Assembly (NCBI RefSeq): GCF_001949145.1 | Contig: NW_019091402.1 | Location: forward strand, 1,433,050 to 1,497,049 | Source: Acanthaster planci | Lineage: Eukaryota > Echinodermata > Asteroidea > Valvatida > Acanthasteridae | Direction of reading: 5' to 3' | DNA: 64,000 bases | Part shown: positions 25,110-37,780 of the stretch, one piece after another | How the letters are laid out: the number at the start of each line of letters is the position of its first letter | Numbering within the stretch: position 1 is the stretch's first letter | Notes under the pieces: generated by a model | What the model was told of the DNA's origin: nothing | Seen by the model: the letters and a program-made list of their open reading frames with translations, nothing else | Database searches by the model: none | Translations under genes and position numbers: made by a program

Positions 25110-28100
25110 CTGTAAATCTCAATTTAGGGTTCTTGGTCTTGTACCTGCACCAGCAAGGTCTTAAACTCTGTCAGTGAAAGTCCCTTTACAACCATCTTCT
25201 ACAACTTTACTTAATATTTACATTGAGATTGTACATGTCAGACTTCTTGTACCCCAAATTTATAATCATTGAATGTGCTACTCAACCTTGCTTTTGGAGT
25301 TAAATAAATTTCTCATCTTTTGAGGGATCTGCGATTCATTCCGAAGGGATTTCTAAAACCCCTTTGGAGATTTCTTGTGCCAATAAAAGGAAGACATTCG
25401 GAAATTTACGCCAGTTTCCAAAAATGCCAACGACAAGCAAAACAAAAAAGGAGAAAAGATACCTCTCCAAGTGGTGAGCCATTAGCGGCCGATGTTTGTC
25501 GTCTGCTGTCATGGGGCCACGGGTAATGGCATACAAGGGCTCCCTCGTGTGATGGCTTAATGAAAGGGCATGAACAATTCTTGCTGGGCCAACGCGAGGT
25601 AACAAGATACCTCCATTCTCCGCAGCATGCATTCCACAAGATCAGGTATCCACCGTACTTTGCCACAATTATGAAAATCAGCCAGGGAATCAATTTGTTG
25701 GGAAGAGGATGAGATTTTCTCAAGGCGACAAAAATTAACCGGACATTTTTAGCGGTATTTTAAAATTATGCTCGAGATCGAGTAAAAAAAGGAAAAGGGC
25801 GGAGCCATCCATTTAAAAGTTGGACATGTGATCTGGTAATGACATGCATATACATGATGAGTAATAAAAACCAGGAAAACATCAAGCGTTTGAGCTAATC
25901 AAGTTCATGTACACTCTCAGCATACACAACCTGCTTTTATTCCTGTTTCCTAAAAAAATGTTGGCACATTTTGTACGAAAACTTTTGTATTTCTTTTCAA
26001 TGCACATGGCACCAGTACATGTCCTCGGTATTCGATTTCCTCAAAATATTTGCCTAGCAAAAACTGCCACGCAATTTTTTGTATGCACAGCAATTGCCTA
26101 CTTTTGAATGGCCGTTCTTTTTCACAATGCACTCTCAATGTACTCATGAAAGAAAACCAATAAAACAAAGAAAGTCTTCAACATCATTTTCAGAGCAGGT
26201 GGGCTCAAGGGCCGTAAAATGTTTGACGTGGGTAACGTACATATAGGCACAGAGTACCTGAAAACACCTGCGCGCGGAATCTGCTTGAAACGGCTGTTCA
26301 TGATGAACATACATGTAAATGGCTAAACACACTTAAATATCTTGCCCCTTTTTTCTGACGAACTAAATTGCACTGTTGAAAGAATCTGGCCTTTATTTTG
26401 CTTGCAAAAGTGTGAACACTGGTGTTGGCTTTCTTGGGTGGCTGGCGATAGCTTCCTAGTGAAAGGATATGCTGATGTGCCGGTACCCTAATGTGGAGCA
26501 CTCTGATTGCTTGCCTCTAGTGCCTAGGCGGAGAAATGTTTTTACCTTCAATTTCATTATAAGTGAAATTGGAAACCCTCAACATTCTGATTCGAAAATT
26601 CTTGATTTTAGAAAAGTCTCGACCCGTTACAAACTTCCGATGAGATTTTTGTTTTGGCTTGATTTTTGAATTTTTTCTTAAGTCTAAAATGAACTCTTTA
26701 AAACTGCTTCCGAAATAAGAAAATTATCTTCTTGCAAAAAGCCCGACCCGTTATAAACTTCCAATGAAATTGGAAGCTTGAGGTAAGAATATACCAGAAT
26801 TTATCAGCTTCAAAGAATTTCCTTAATGCTTATTTGGGTTTGGGGGGAATTTTTTCGTGCGTGCCCCGCCGGCATGGTCAGGGAAGGCTCAGCTGAATTC
26901 TTGCCCAATTTCCAGATACTGCTGTTTTGGAATTATGGACGAAATTTCATGGCACTGAACGTTCTACAGGTTCAACAGCATGTATTATGAAGGTTATACA
27001 AGCATTTAACATGATGAAGTTTTTTCAACAAGGAATTTGGCAACAAGTCAAGTGAAAGCAAATATAAATATATTAATATATTAATAATATTAATAATATA
27101 AAAATAATATAAATTAACATCTCCCTAACGCAAAAATACATCTTGAAAATGTTTGTACCGGTAACACTATTTTTCATCTCTAGAGTGTCTGATATGCACG
27201 ACTGCTCAAACTGAAGGTTTGGTGCAAAACATGAACAATTGCTCACTACATATACACTCCGTACACCTGTCCATATGATATGTACATGTACGCTCTCACT
27301 CTCTACAATGCGTGCTCACAGACTGTGAATTGTCAATTTTCCATCCTTCCCGGGTTCAAATGTTATAGCTTTCGTAAGCCACTTGAAGCAGGTGAGTGGG
27401 CGAAGTGATTGGCAAATGCACTGAATGAACCAACCTGCCCGAGCACAAAATTGCAAATGTTCTGCACACCATGTGCTCCACACCATGTGTCAATGGCATA
27501 CCGGTATGCACACTGTTAGCCCTGCCGATATACATGTATATCCACATTTTATATTGTATTGCCACATTTTGAAAGACTTGGTTAATAATATGACGCTATA
27601 GTCAAATTCCATACACTCAGATGAACACTGCATTTACTGTTGACGTCACAATTTAGTGCTTCATTCATTAAGCTGTGGGAGTTTTTATGGACTCTGTCTT
27701 TACGTTTTCAATAAATCACCAAGATTCGCCAACCTTCAGAGTTTCATTAACTGGTAGCCGTTGAGTAGTTCTAGGGAATAAAACTCAGAATATGTGCACA
27801 GCAGACACACTGTACAATGGTTCATATTCAAAAGCAGATAACTGGTTCCCTTTAAGTAGTCACTTACTGGTACATGTACAATGTGTGCATGATATGTACC
27901 AGTGCTACGTGCAATTTTGTATGGTTTTCTAATCTGTCCGCTCTATATGTACATGTACATCTGCATGTACTTACAGAATCACACCTCATTTAATGTCTCC
28001 AAGAAACTGCACGTACCGGTAACCATTAAAATATGGAGTGCCCCTTCCATTAAAATGTAAATAGAAAATGCTGTTAATGTTTAAATACTTTTCAGCCTTT

Positions 28101-28357
28101 CCTTGTAGCATTTTCACAGACCAAATACTCCGCTGAGTTGCTTCAACTGTACGTACACCCAACTTGATTGAAACAAAAGATACATGTACATGTTTCTAAA
28201 ACCCTGGAGGAATCTCGTAGGGCCTCCAACCCCTAGCCTCCCTTTCAATGTTGGGTCTAAATGTATGTGTGCAGTCTGCACTCGGGCTGGACATGACAAC
28301 ATGAAATGAGGGAGTTGGGAGTTGGGGCTGGAGAGTGTATGGCTAGCCACCCCGAGG

Positions 28358-28550
28358 TGAAGAGCCCCCAATTGGCAAAAGAAACACAGATGGTTTAATT
28401 CTGCGTGTACGCAAAGACCATACAGTAAGGACTAAACTTGTTACACATACTCAGCTTGCTCTAGGTCAAACGCGCCATTGATCTCCATTATACACGTGCA
28501 CTTATGCAGTGAGTACCAAAACACATGCCCTCTTTTGTTGCGCTCAGGGT
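28358..28550. repeat. Dispersed repeat, copy shared with 62.6 kb
   Basis: This stretch shares ordered blocks in the same orientation with 62598-62770: CCCCCAATTGGC.AAAGAA, GCGTGTACGCAAAGACCA, GTGAGTACCAAAA and GCCCTCTTTTGTTGCGCTC. It is probably an old mobile element of unknown class, with no coding capacity. Confidence 0.55.
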
Positions 28551-31423
28551 GGATTGCCAAGTGTCCCAACAATTTTGTCCAGGATCATAGAAAAGAATCA
28601 CAAATTGGAAAATCTTATTAAAAAAATACTTTGCCGCTTGTCCCAACCACACGGGTGCAACTGCTAAATTACAACTACACTCAATCTTGTGGCAGAACAC
28701 CTTGTTAATGTCAGAATGGAATTCAAAAGGTCAAATGATTCTATATTCTATTGAGGAGCAGACGTGTATTAAGCGGGATGCTCGTAAAAAGTGTCAAGTT
28801 GTTATCCAAGGTATCCTCACAATCAATGACTTTTCACGGTACCACACCTAAAGGTCACGACGACGCGCATGATTCCTCTTCGTCTCTACGGAGGAATCGA
28901 TACTGTATTGAGACAGTGAAAGTGAGGTGAAATGGAAGGGGGAGGGAAATCGCAGTGAGTCCCTGTGCCGCACCCGAAAGGTACACTGTACTAGTACATG
29001 TAATATGGAGGAGCCTCGTTGCTAGGCAACGCATCTAACAACCAGGCACACGATCCCTTGCTTTTGTATTACAACCCTGCAGCCAATATTTCGTTAGTTG
29101 GATGACAGATTAGTGAAATCGGGGCATGTCCACCTACATTACATCTACCGTATTCTCTGACAGCATCTACTCACTAGAACGCAGACTATTGCCTCCTACA
29201 TTATTTGACTTCAAGCACACTGCTTATCCACTCGCCTTTGTTCCTAGTAGTGGGTATTTATGTGTGTCACAGGAACAACGTACTGAATCCTCCTGAATTA
29301 AAAGTGGCTTATCCTGGCGTTCGAAGTAAACAAAAATTGAAATCATTGAATAATTAATATGTGGGCGATTCTACTGAAAAGTACACACACAGCCAAATAT
29401 GGGGAATTTTTTTTCATTTGTCAGAACTTACACCTACTGTACGCACATGCATATCAGTATCTCCAAATTTGGCATCAATTAAAAGGAAAAAGACCCTCTC
29501 ATTCGAGTGACGTGGTAGAGAATTCCAACATGAGAAAGCACACTTTTTGGAAAAGCATACAACTAAATGAAATGACAGATTTTTGGTGTCAATTTTGGTA
29601 ACTTGTCTTTTCATGCAAAATGAAAATACTGTGGATTTTTTTAGGGGGGGTTCCTCTCTGTCTTACAAATCTGCCTCTGTTCCTATTGGCACAAAATATG
29701 GCCCTTTCTCAGAGAGGGCCACAATGTCCAAAGAAACAGAAATTCACTTTCTGAGTTATTTGGGTCATTCAATGAGGTTGAGTTGTTAGCAATCCATGTG
29801 CCACTGGTCCAGAATTTATTTTAAAAATTTTCCCAATAAAAATGCCTTTTCTTTCCCTTTCCTTTTCTCTACTCCAAACTCTGTAGACATTATTCATGTG
29901 TAGACTATCTTGAATAAGCCATTTGCGAGTTAAATTTGAAGAAAATCTGGTGCAGTTATCTGATTGCACATAAAAATAACAATTTGAATTCCCAGACTAA
30001 AGGCACTGTTGCTATACCTCGTAATTCGGGTAAGTGTTTGCATTGCGACCAACATCTCTGGAATGGACTGGTTCCTTTGACAAAGTCAACTGCTTCATGT
30101 ACATGTACAACCATGCACATTACCTGGCACTTGTGCTGTACATGAACATGTACATTATGTACTACACAAAATGTACATGTAAGCAGGAATGTCATCGTAC
30201 ATTTTATCTACATTTACTTGCACGATCTTATCCTTTCATCTTCAAACCCGTATCTCTTGTTTAGTCTGCATTTGGGCCAAATCATCAACTTTCTCTTTAC
30301 AAAGTCATACAGGTACATGTACCCTGTACATGCACGTGTATGTTGTCAAATGGTACAGTACCGTAGGGCCCATTTACACTGGCGGAGCAACACCTGAAAA
30401 TGGTGAGCGGTGCGATGTTCTGCATTTATGCATGAGGCCAGAAACTAACTCTCCACCATGTACAATGTACAGTACGTGTAACTCTCCATAACACCAGCAG
30501 CGCCCAAGAGGAAGATTCAAAGGCTTGTGACCAGCAAATATCGGTACAATGCAAGTCACTCCATGTCGTCACTACCTTCACGCCTACCAACACATATGAC
30601 AAGGCCGCTGATTGGACAGAATGCAAAAACAATATTCTTGAAATATCGCCTCAGTTTTGTAACATGGCCATTCACTGCCCAATCGTGCGCAGTCTGTCCA
30701 GCGTGAAGAGTCCCATAGAAAAACCACTGTGCTTAATTTTCATACATGTTCACTGTACATATTTATTGCACTGAATATCCTCTATCACTCGCTTTACAAC
30801 TCACTGATTACTTAAGAGAAATTTGATAATACTCAAATAAAAAAGAAATACATGTACGAGTACTGTACATGTACATGTAGAATGATATTGAAATTTCAAC
30901 CGGAGTGGCTGGTTAAAAAGATATTGCTTCTTTTTATGCATGATTTCACATTGTACTTTTTGTTAAGTACATTAAGTACATGTGCTCACAACAGCCGCAA
31001 ATGTGCTACGGGTGTTTTGAAAATCATATCCCAAAAACAAATTCTGTTGGAGTGCAACAGCGTGGAACACTGTACATGTACGAACACGCATGTGATTTTG
31101 ATCAGCATTCGAGTACCAGCACACAGCATATGGTCTGCATGCAAATGAGATGACATTTTGAAGGGGTTCCACTTGCACAAGCATGGTAATGAATTTATCC
31201 TCACGCAACATTGATCGTCCAGACCTCCAGGAAATGTTCACGTACTGTTATGTGTATCTCATCAGCACAGCAGTGCAGAATTCAACATTTCCATGGTCAT
31301 TTTTCAGTTCGGGTGCCTCCAACAAGGACACGAAATCAACCATGTCAACACAGCTCTGAATTGCTACATGTAACTACGCACTGTGCATGTATATTTGTAC
31401 ATACTAGTACATGGGTACATGTA

Positions 31424-31670
31424 ATCCCAGAAATTAGGGGTCCAAAAGTGTAACATTAATGTGTCCCTGTTACTTCTGACATCTTATTTAACATGGAAAT
31501 ATCACCGGAATTGATTTCAAACTATTACCATTTGTTTGGCAGGTAATTTGCATTATTTCATCACTCTTGGAAATACATGTAAGAAAATGTGTTCTGAACT
31601 TACAAAATCATAAGTCAGATGTGACAGGTACACTCCCCCCAAAATGGACGCCTAATTTCTGGAATTATCC
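31424..31670 (+). mobile_element. 250-bp MITE family, copy B
   Basis: The ends TCCCAGAAATTAGGGGTCC and GCCTAATTTCTGGAATTATCC form inverted repeats. Same family as 18549-18804 (same strand) and 35317-35568 (opposite strand). At 31544-31545 it has a plain TA where copy C carries TACATGTA, and at 31611-31612 a plain TA where copy A carries TACCGGTA. It carries its own TACATGTA at 31574-31581. Confidence 0.8.
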
Positions 31671-31907
31671 ACTTGAAGTTCGGGTTATACATGTACATGT
31701 ACCCGGAGTTCTATGGATACCTGTAAAGGTACCCGGTACCTTGAACCCAAACAGTCCCAAATCCTCCGATTTCAATATGATTTTGAACATATCGGTATAC
31801 ACTCGGGGGGGGGGGGAATACATGTAGACTATGGCGGACATGAGAGTCATACATACAAATTTGTGATCCACATTGTGTACAGTACGTGTACATGTATGTG
31901 TAATGTG

Positions 31908-32073
31908 GGCGATTCACAATAGTGCGCCGCCAAGAGTTTGCAACGTGTTGGCCAATCACAACGAGCGAAATCTGTCGATCCTTTACAAATGCGCATTTGG
32001 TCGACAGATTTCGCGTACTGTGATTGGCCGAGGCGCTGCAAACTCTTGGTGGTGCACTATTGTGAAACAGCCG
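31908..32073. mobile_element. Fold-back MITE, GGGCGATTCACAATAG family, copy 1
   Basis: A near-complete palindrome of about 165 bp. GGCGATTCACAATAGTGCGC, then the CCAAGAGTTTGCAACG block, the GGCCAATCACAACG block and the GAAATCTGTCGA block, are mirrored by their complements on the right, ending TATTGTGAAACAGCC. A second full copy lies at 43067-43231. Degenerate ends of the same family lie near 35.72, 36.04, 44.5, 44.8 and 58.07 kb. Confidence 0.88.
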
Positions 32074-32164
32074 TATTCAGGTTTGTGAACAGCTGCGCAT
32101 CAGCACATGTACATGTATGGTACATGAAGCCTACATTACAGTGCAACAGTAAAGCATGCCTGTA

Positions 32165-32225
32165 TTAGCGCTGAGTGAAAAACACTGTAATAGCGCTGAG
32201 TGAAAAACACTGTAATAGCGCTGAC
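32165..32225. repeat. 29-bp tandem duplication
   Basis: The unit TAGCGCTGAGTGAAAAACAC plus TGTAA is present twice, followed by a partial third copy. Confidence 0.85.
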
Positions 32226-32469
32226 GAGACTGATTTCCATTATACTTCATAGTCAATATTATTTCCTGGTGATACTTGTTCCAGTATATCACTGACATGA
32301 CCATCAAATTGTCCACAATTGTGTCTGCTCAAACGGTTGCATGAGAAAATAAACTACCGGTACCCGACACTTACACGTACATTTATATTGATATGTACAC
32401 AAAATTTCTAGGAAAGATTTTATTGACTGCTTTCTGAAACAGATCATTTTGTTTTGTTATTATACAAAT

Positions 32470-32632
32470 AATGAATGTTTGTGAGTGCAACGATAAAAAT
32501 AATTGCATGAGGCGACAGATGAAACGGTCTACATGTATTCCATGAAGCGAAGCCGAGTGGAATAGACCGATTCATCTGTCACCAAATGTAATTATTCTTA
32601 CTTTTGCACAAATGTGAAACATTCACTATTTG
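32470..32632. mobile_element. Fold-back MITE with an octamer in one arm only
   Basis: Long inverted arms: AATGAATGTTTGTGAGTGCA, the AATAATTGCATGAGG block and the GACAGATGAAACGGTC block, mirrored at the right. The left arm reads GGTC-TACATGTA-TTCC (octamer at 32530-32537). The complement of the right arm reads GGTC-TA-TTCC (TA at 32563-32564). The arms therefore differ by an exact 6-bp insertion at TA. Confidence 0.75.
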
Positions 32633-34247
32633 TTTTATGCGACACCTGTTAATCCTCGTCATCTGACTTCCTGAGTGCAACTGGATCAATCAATTGATTC
32701 AAACTGGAAGTTGTCCACTTGTGAATCCGTCACTTTTTTGACATGATATTCCAAGCTTGTTTAATCATTTGGCAGCATTTTATCTGTTTCCTTATGTTAG
32801 CATCATTGATCAGCATTACATGTACTTACAAAAACAAGTTTTCATAATTATTTTGTAGAATTGTGAATGGCGGGATTAATCACTTGTCATTCTGCCATTG
32901 AGAAACTTGCGCCACTAGATGCTGCAGTGCAATTAATGTGGAGGTGTTCATTATTCATTTCTAACGCACAGTTGTTATTAATTTTTTGCGCTCTGTGTGC
33001 ACGTCGGTACAAACAGTTCAGTGCCATGTGATCAGTGATTCACCAATCAGATGACGGGGATTTAGGCAGGTGTTGTATAAAACCTCATGGAAATGTCTGT
33101 AAATAATTCTGATTTCCTTGAAAATCGGTTACCATTTAATATTTAATACATCAGCACCACAACCAGCATGGACATTACCGGTACTCTGAAATGCAGTTTT
33201 GCTCAGTAGAATCAACAGAAATTGGCGAAGTTTACAGGGAAAAAACCCCCCAAAATATGATGGATTTTTTTTTCTTCAGAAAACTCAGGTTGGGAAAAAT
33301 CGCCAGTGCGACAGTGATATCAGTTACACAGGTACATGTACCGGCCCGGCACTGGTACAAAATGTATACATCTATATTTCAAAAAATGCATGTAGGCGAC
33401 TCCAATATTTGCAGACAATATATTCTGGCAGCCAGTGTTCTAGTAAGAGCTTTTGATCCACAGGGATACCTGAGTGGACCTTTTGTGCTATCCTTCCGTA
33501 ATAAAAGCAGAACTTCATCAGAGACAAGGCTGCCATCTTGGCCTTCATAACGATGATAAAATACAGTCGAACTGTCCACCACTACACTGGAAGATACCGT
33601 ATTAAATGGTGAACTCTGATTTGATAATCATGCAACGCCGTTGCCATGGTTTGATCAAACCACATCAAGGTGTCACATCTGCTGAAACCCCATTCACATT
33701 TCAATGTACCATGAATAATTAAAAGATGCAGGAGAAAAATTACATGTAGATAAATGCATTGTCAAAATGCTTTTTTGTCATTTTCTTATCAAAGTGAAAG
33801 CTGTCATTAGCACACAATTGAACCCCAGGGATTTATGAGAAAGACAATCCATTAGTGATGGGTTTGACTACGCTCTTTGAATTCAGTGCTACATGTACCT
33901 CATGGTAATCCTGAACAACTTGACGAGTTGTCCACGTTGAGGCAAGACAGAAACAGGTGAATAATATTGACACTGCGGTTGGGAGGAAGGGGAGCAAGAA
34001 ATGAGTGACACGCGACAGTGTTCAGGTGCATTATTTATCAGGCAAACTCACTCTGTGTACACGACCATCAGTAATTTTCCACTGCTGTAATGTGTACATT
34101 TATTTGTCATTAAAAAATCCAGGGATGCTCAAAACTTCTTGCCAGTAAATCCAAATTGTGTGCAGGTGTACATGACCAACAGATGCTAGCACCTGCTATC
34201 AAACAGAGCAGAAGAGTGCAGTGGTACTGGTAAGAAAATCAACTGCA

Positions 34248-34320
34248 GACGACATGTACATGTACATGTATGGTACATGCACATGTATGGTACATGTACA
34301 TGTATTAGCCATCTGTACAT
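34248..34320. repeat. Dense TACATGTA cluster
   Basis: Several TACATGTA/TACATG units, some tandem and some separated by TATGG, within 70 bp. It is the densest cluster in the window. Confidence 0.8.
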
Positions 34321-35316
34321 GTATGTAGATTTCAAACTTCATTTTCAGTGAGTGACAGATAAGCAAAGAGATTGGTCCCCAATCTCCCATGTATGCAGGA
34401 CAAGGTAGAAATATATCAATGTACAGACCTATATGTACCAGTAGGAATTCCATCAGGGTAAGACTACTCAATGCAACGCACTGTACACATATAGTACATG
34501 TACATGTACCAAGAACTTTATGTACATGTACAAGCTCTGAAAATAAAAATGCTTGAATGATCAAATGTGAAACAGTAATCCAGTAAGTTTACTCCAAAAC
34601 AATCTTACAGACCGCTAAAACGTGTATGGCATATCTTCTGTTGTGATGACACACTATGATTCCTAGAGTGGAGATTAACATTTTTCGGATGTCCCTGCAG
34701 TCCACTATTTCCCAGGAGCCAAACTTTTAGGTGTTTTATGAGTACGTGTAACTCTCTGCTGTCATTCCGACACCAATTTTGTGAAAATCCAACATACTGT
34801 TCTTGCGCGGCACACATTTTTACAAGATGGGTCGGCCAAAACGGTGCACTTTTTCCACTGCGGTGCTCAAGGCACACGGGCTGGCAAGCATACATATATA
34901 TGTATATACATGTATGTACTAACCTTGAACTTGAAGTGACTGAAACAACAAAACTATGTACACGTACCGTTCACGTATGTTTGACCGAGTTCAAACTTCA
35001 CATTTGTAAGGATGAGGAGTGTTTTTACAAGCACACTAAGCATAACAAACACAAAAATCGAGCCAGGTGAGCTTTTTTTCGGGGGCAAGGGAGGGGCCTG
35101 AAGATGCAAACTGACAAGTTTGCCATGAACACCAACTGGGCTCTGTCTTCGTTATGAACTTTGTCTGAATGATGGACATTTTTTGTCTGTGTTCTGTCAG
35201 TGACGCTGATTGGTGGCATGATGTACACAGCTCCAGAAGCACAGGAGACCAAACTGTTCTGAAGACAGACCAGCATACCAGCTGCAAGTACTGTACATAC
35301 ATGTACCGGTATAGCT

Positions 35317-35568
35317 GGATGATTCTAGAAGCGAGGGGCACATTTTTTTTCGTGTCCCTGTCACATCTGACATGTGATTTTGTAAGTTCAGAACACATTG
35401 GGTAATTTCCAAGAGTGATGAATTAATGCAAATTACATGTACCTGCCAAGTAAATAGTCATAGTTTGAAATCAATTCCGGTGATATTTCCGTGTCAAATA
35501 ACAAAGGTCAGATGTAACAAGGACACAAAAATGTCACGCTCTTGGTCCCCTAATTTCTGGAATGACCC
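35317..35568 (-). mobile_element. 250-bp MITE family, copy C (inverted)
   Basis: The reverse complement of the copy A/B arrangement, with ends GGATGATTCTAGAAGCGAGG and CCCCTAATTTCTGGAATGACC. It carries TACATGTA at 35434-35441, exactly where copy B has TA within TTGGCAGGTAATTTGCATTA. Its left edge abuts the composite word TACATGTACCGGTA (35298-35311). Confidence 0.8.
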
Positions 35569-35715
35569 AGCTGCTACTAGCATCAAGGAGATGTGCATAC
35601 ATGTACGTGTGTAATCCGCCAGTTCAAATAACACAACGGTGGGGTGAGTTTAACCAAAACAGCAAGACAATACTAGCATCAGCAGAAGATTCAGTAACGA
35701 TACGGACCATTGAAA

Positions 35716-36078
35716 CCGGTGATTCACAGTACAATGTTAGAGTGGGGAGGCCATTCTCCAAGTTTACAGTCGAAAAAGACATGGAATTTATCTACTGATC
35801 TGTGATACATGTACATGTATGTAGTACAAGAATTGCTCCAGTCCAGAAGTCTGGGAACGGCGTTATGCAACCTCTCAAAGATTTACCGTCTCGATTAATT
35901 TAAATACACAATTTACAGATCTTCCGAACCCAAACCCCAAACACTGAGCACAAGTGAAGTTTCAAGCGTGACGCCAGCAAAAGAGATTTGTAACACCAGA
36001 CTCTAACACACCGCACTGCAAAAGTGGCCTCTCGGTATGAACCTCTTGGTGGCACACTGTTTTGTGAATCGCCCACAT
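35716..36078. mobile_element. Degenerate larger relative of the GGGCGATTCACAATAG family
   Basis: The left end is GGTGATTCACAGTACAATG at 35718 and the right end is CCTCTTGGTGGCACACTG followed by TTTTGTGAATCGCCC at about 36042-36073. These are the family termini in inverted orientation about 360 bp apart, with a non-palindromic interior. A GGCCATTCTCCAAGTTTACAGTCGA-like block is shared with 44.55 kb. Confidence 0.5.
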
Positions 36079-37752
36079 CACATCAAGTTTACTGATGAAG
36101 ATTCTCATGATGTACATGTAAGTCTGATGCCAAAGAGACAATCCATTTCTGTTGGGGGGGGGAGAAGAACAATGCCATCCCTGGTACCAGTAGATTGCTT
36201 CGTCTCTCTAAAAGCAATACCGGTATGAGCGTCATTCAAAGGCAAAATACCACATTGTACACAGGAGCCCAGGCAGTATACGATTCAACAACTGAAAAAA
36301 AAACAAAAACGATGAAGCAAAATTCATTGCCCCTAATTAAGTCAATGTGGTTCCGAGGATCGTAATTTTTTCATAAACTCTCCTTTTCGACTGAGAGGAG
36401 GGTTCACGCTTGGCAAGTCGCACAAATCAAATTAGCCGGGCGAACCTTCTGATGGTCAGAATTGACTTGATCATCATCAATCACGGCAAAGTGAACAAAA
36501 CGCTGCAATGTCATTCTTCAAGTTAGTGGTTACGATGTGTTATCTTGGGGTTTAAAACAACATTAATTCCTCTTCAATGTTCTTACGGAGTGTCATCTGC
36601 TAAATGCACAGAACATGTACATTTACATGTGTACATAAACACAGGCACTAACTATAATCTAAAAAATTAAAAGAAAAAAAAAACACAACCAAAAAAACCA
36701 CAAAGTGGCATGATAAAAAAAAATGGTAATTTTTAGAATCTCATTCTTTCTGCACTGAAATGATTCAAGCACATTCAAACTATCACCTTAAAATGAATTT
36801 AATAAAATGCCAGTGTTTTATAATTCCTAAATCAGCATCAATGAGCCTCAAATCTAGGCCAACTTTTATTCCCAATCTATGGCTGTTTTCGACCCTGAAA
36901 GCATGCAGAAAATTCTGCAATTGAGCAATACCTAAATATCTAAGCCCGTTCTGGTATGCTACATACTGAGAATGTCTTCCCACTGTACATGTAAGTCCTC
37001 AGATGACACAGCATAGGTAAACACACAGTGAACAAATCTACATACCATACCATGGGATCAACACTCTACAATGTGTGTACCTGTAAGGCACGGGCTTTAA
37101 CCTTGAAGACTGATCACAGAAAATTTCCGGCAATCCGTGGAATGTATAGCTGCTGGGCATTTCAACCTTGTAAACTTCGTAGAGTATGCATTTAAACTTG
37201 TACATGTACACGCACAGTACATAGCATCCCGTGTACTTGTACCTGGTGTCGAGGCCTAAAAATGTGGGACTTCCATCTTGTGTGCCCTAGCCCAGTGTTG
37301 TGGAAGGTCAGTGCTGCTTGAAAACTGTTGCTGCATTTGTAAGCCCAATTGGGTTGCAATTTTGCATCTATTTATTTTGGTTGTACTGAGTATGAGTTTA
37401 AAAAAATTCCAAAACTGATGTTGTAAAATGCAATGTGGTGATACAAGCATACATACATGTGTACATGTGACCCACATGTATGTAGTAAGAGTTAACACCA
37501 GAACATGTTCACCTTGTGCAAATTAAATACGTGTACATGTTCATGTACGTATGTACTTACGTGTAGCAACACAATCACTGGATCTGATGTCCCATTTTGC
37601 CTCAAGCATGGGCCAGCCTTCTTTGAAACAACACAAAGGGGTTTGTTTTCTAAGGCCATCCTCACAAATTTCAGATTATGTACATGTATGTGAGTACCCC
37701 TTCACCACGTTCAGGGGACATGTTCTTTTGTTAGGGAAGTTGAACCGTGTTG

Positions 37753-37780
37753 TGGGGACATTTTTGAGTCCCCACAAACT
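37753..37780. other. Perfect hairpin TTGTGGGGAC / GTCCCCACAA
   Basis: A 10-bp perfect stem with an 8-base loop. Further GTCCCCAC words lie nearby (37.82 and 38.63 kb), suggesting a decayed transposon terminus. No gene context. Confidence 0.45.

Noticed and set aside
31574-31581. A further clean TA-to-TACATGTA event between MITE copies B and C
   Set aside because: The alignment around this octamer has extra single-base differences (GGAAA-TACATGTA-AGAAAATG against GGAAAT-TA-CCCAATG), so it was not counted as exact evidence.
36783-36983. A 66-codon minus-strand frame with protein-like look (NGLRYLGIAQLQNFL)
   Set aside because: It begins at a non-ATG codon. I could not match it to PDE7 or any other family, and the splice signals are weak. 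Left as a possible chance frame.
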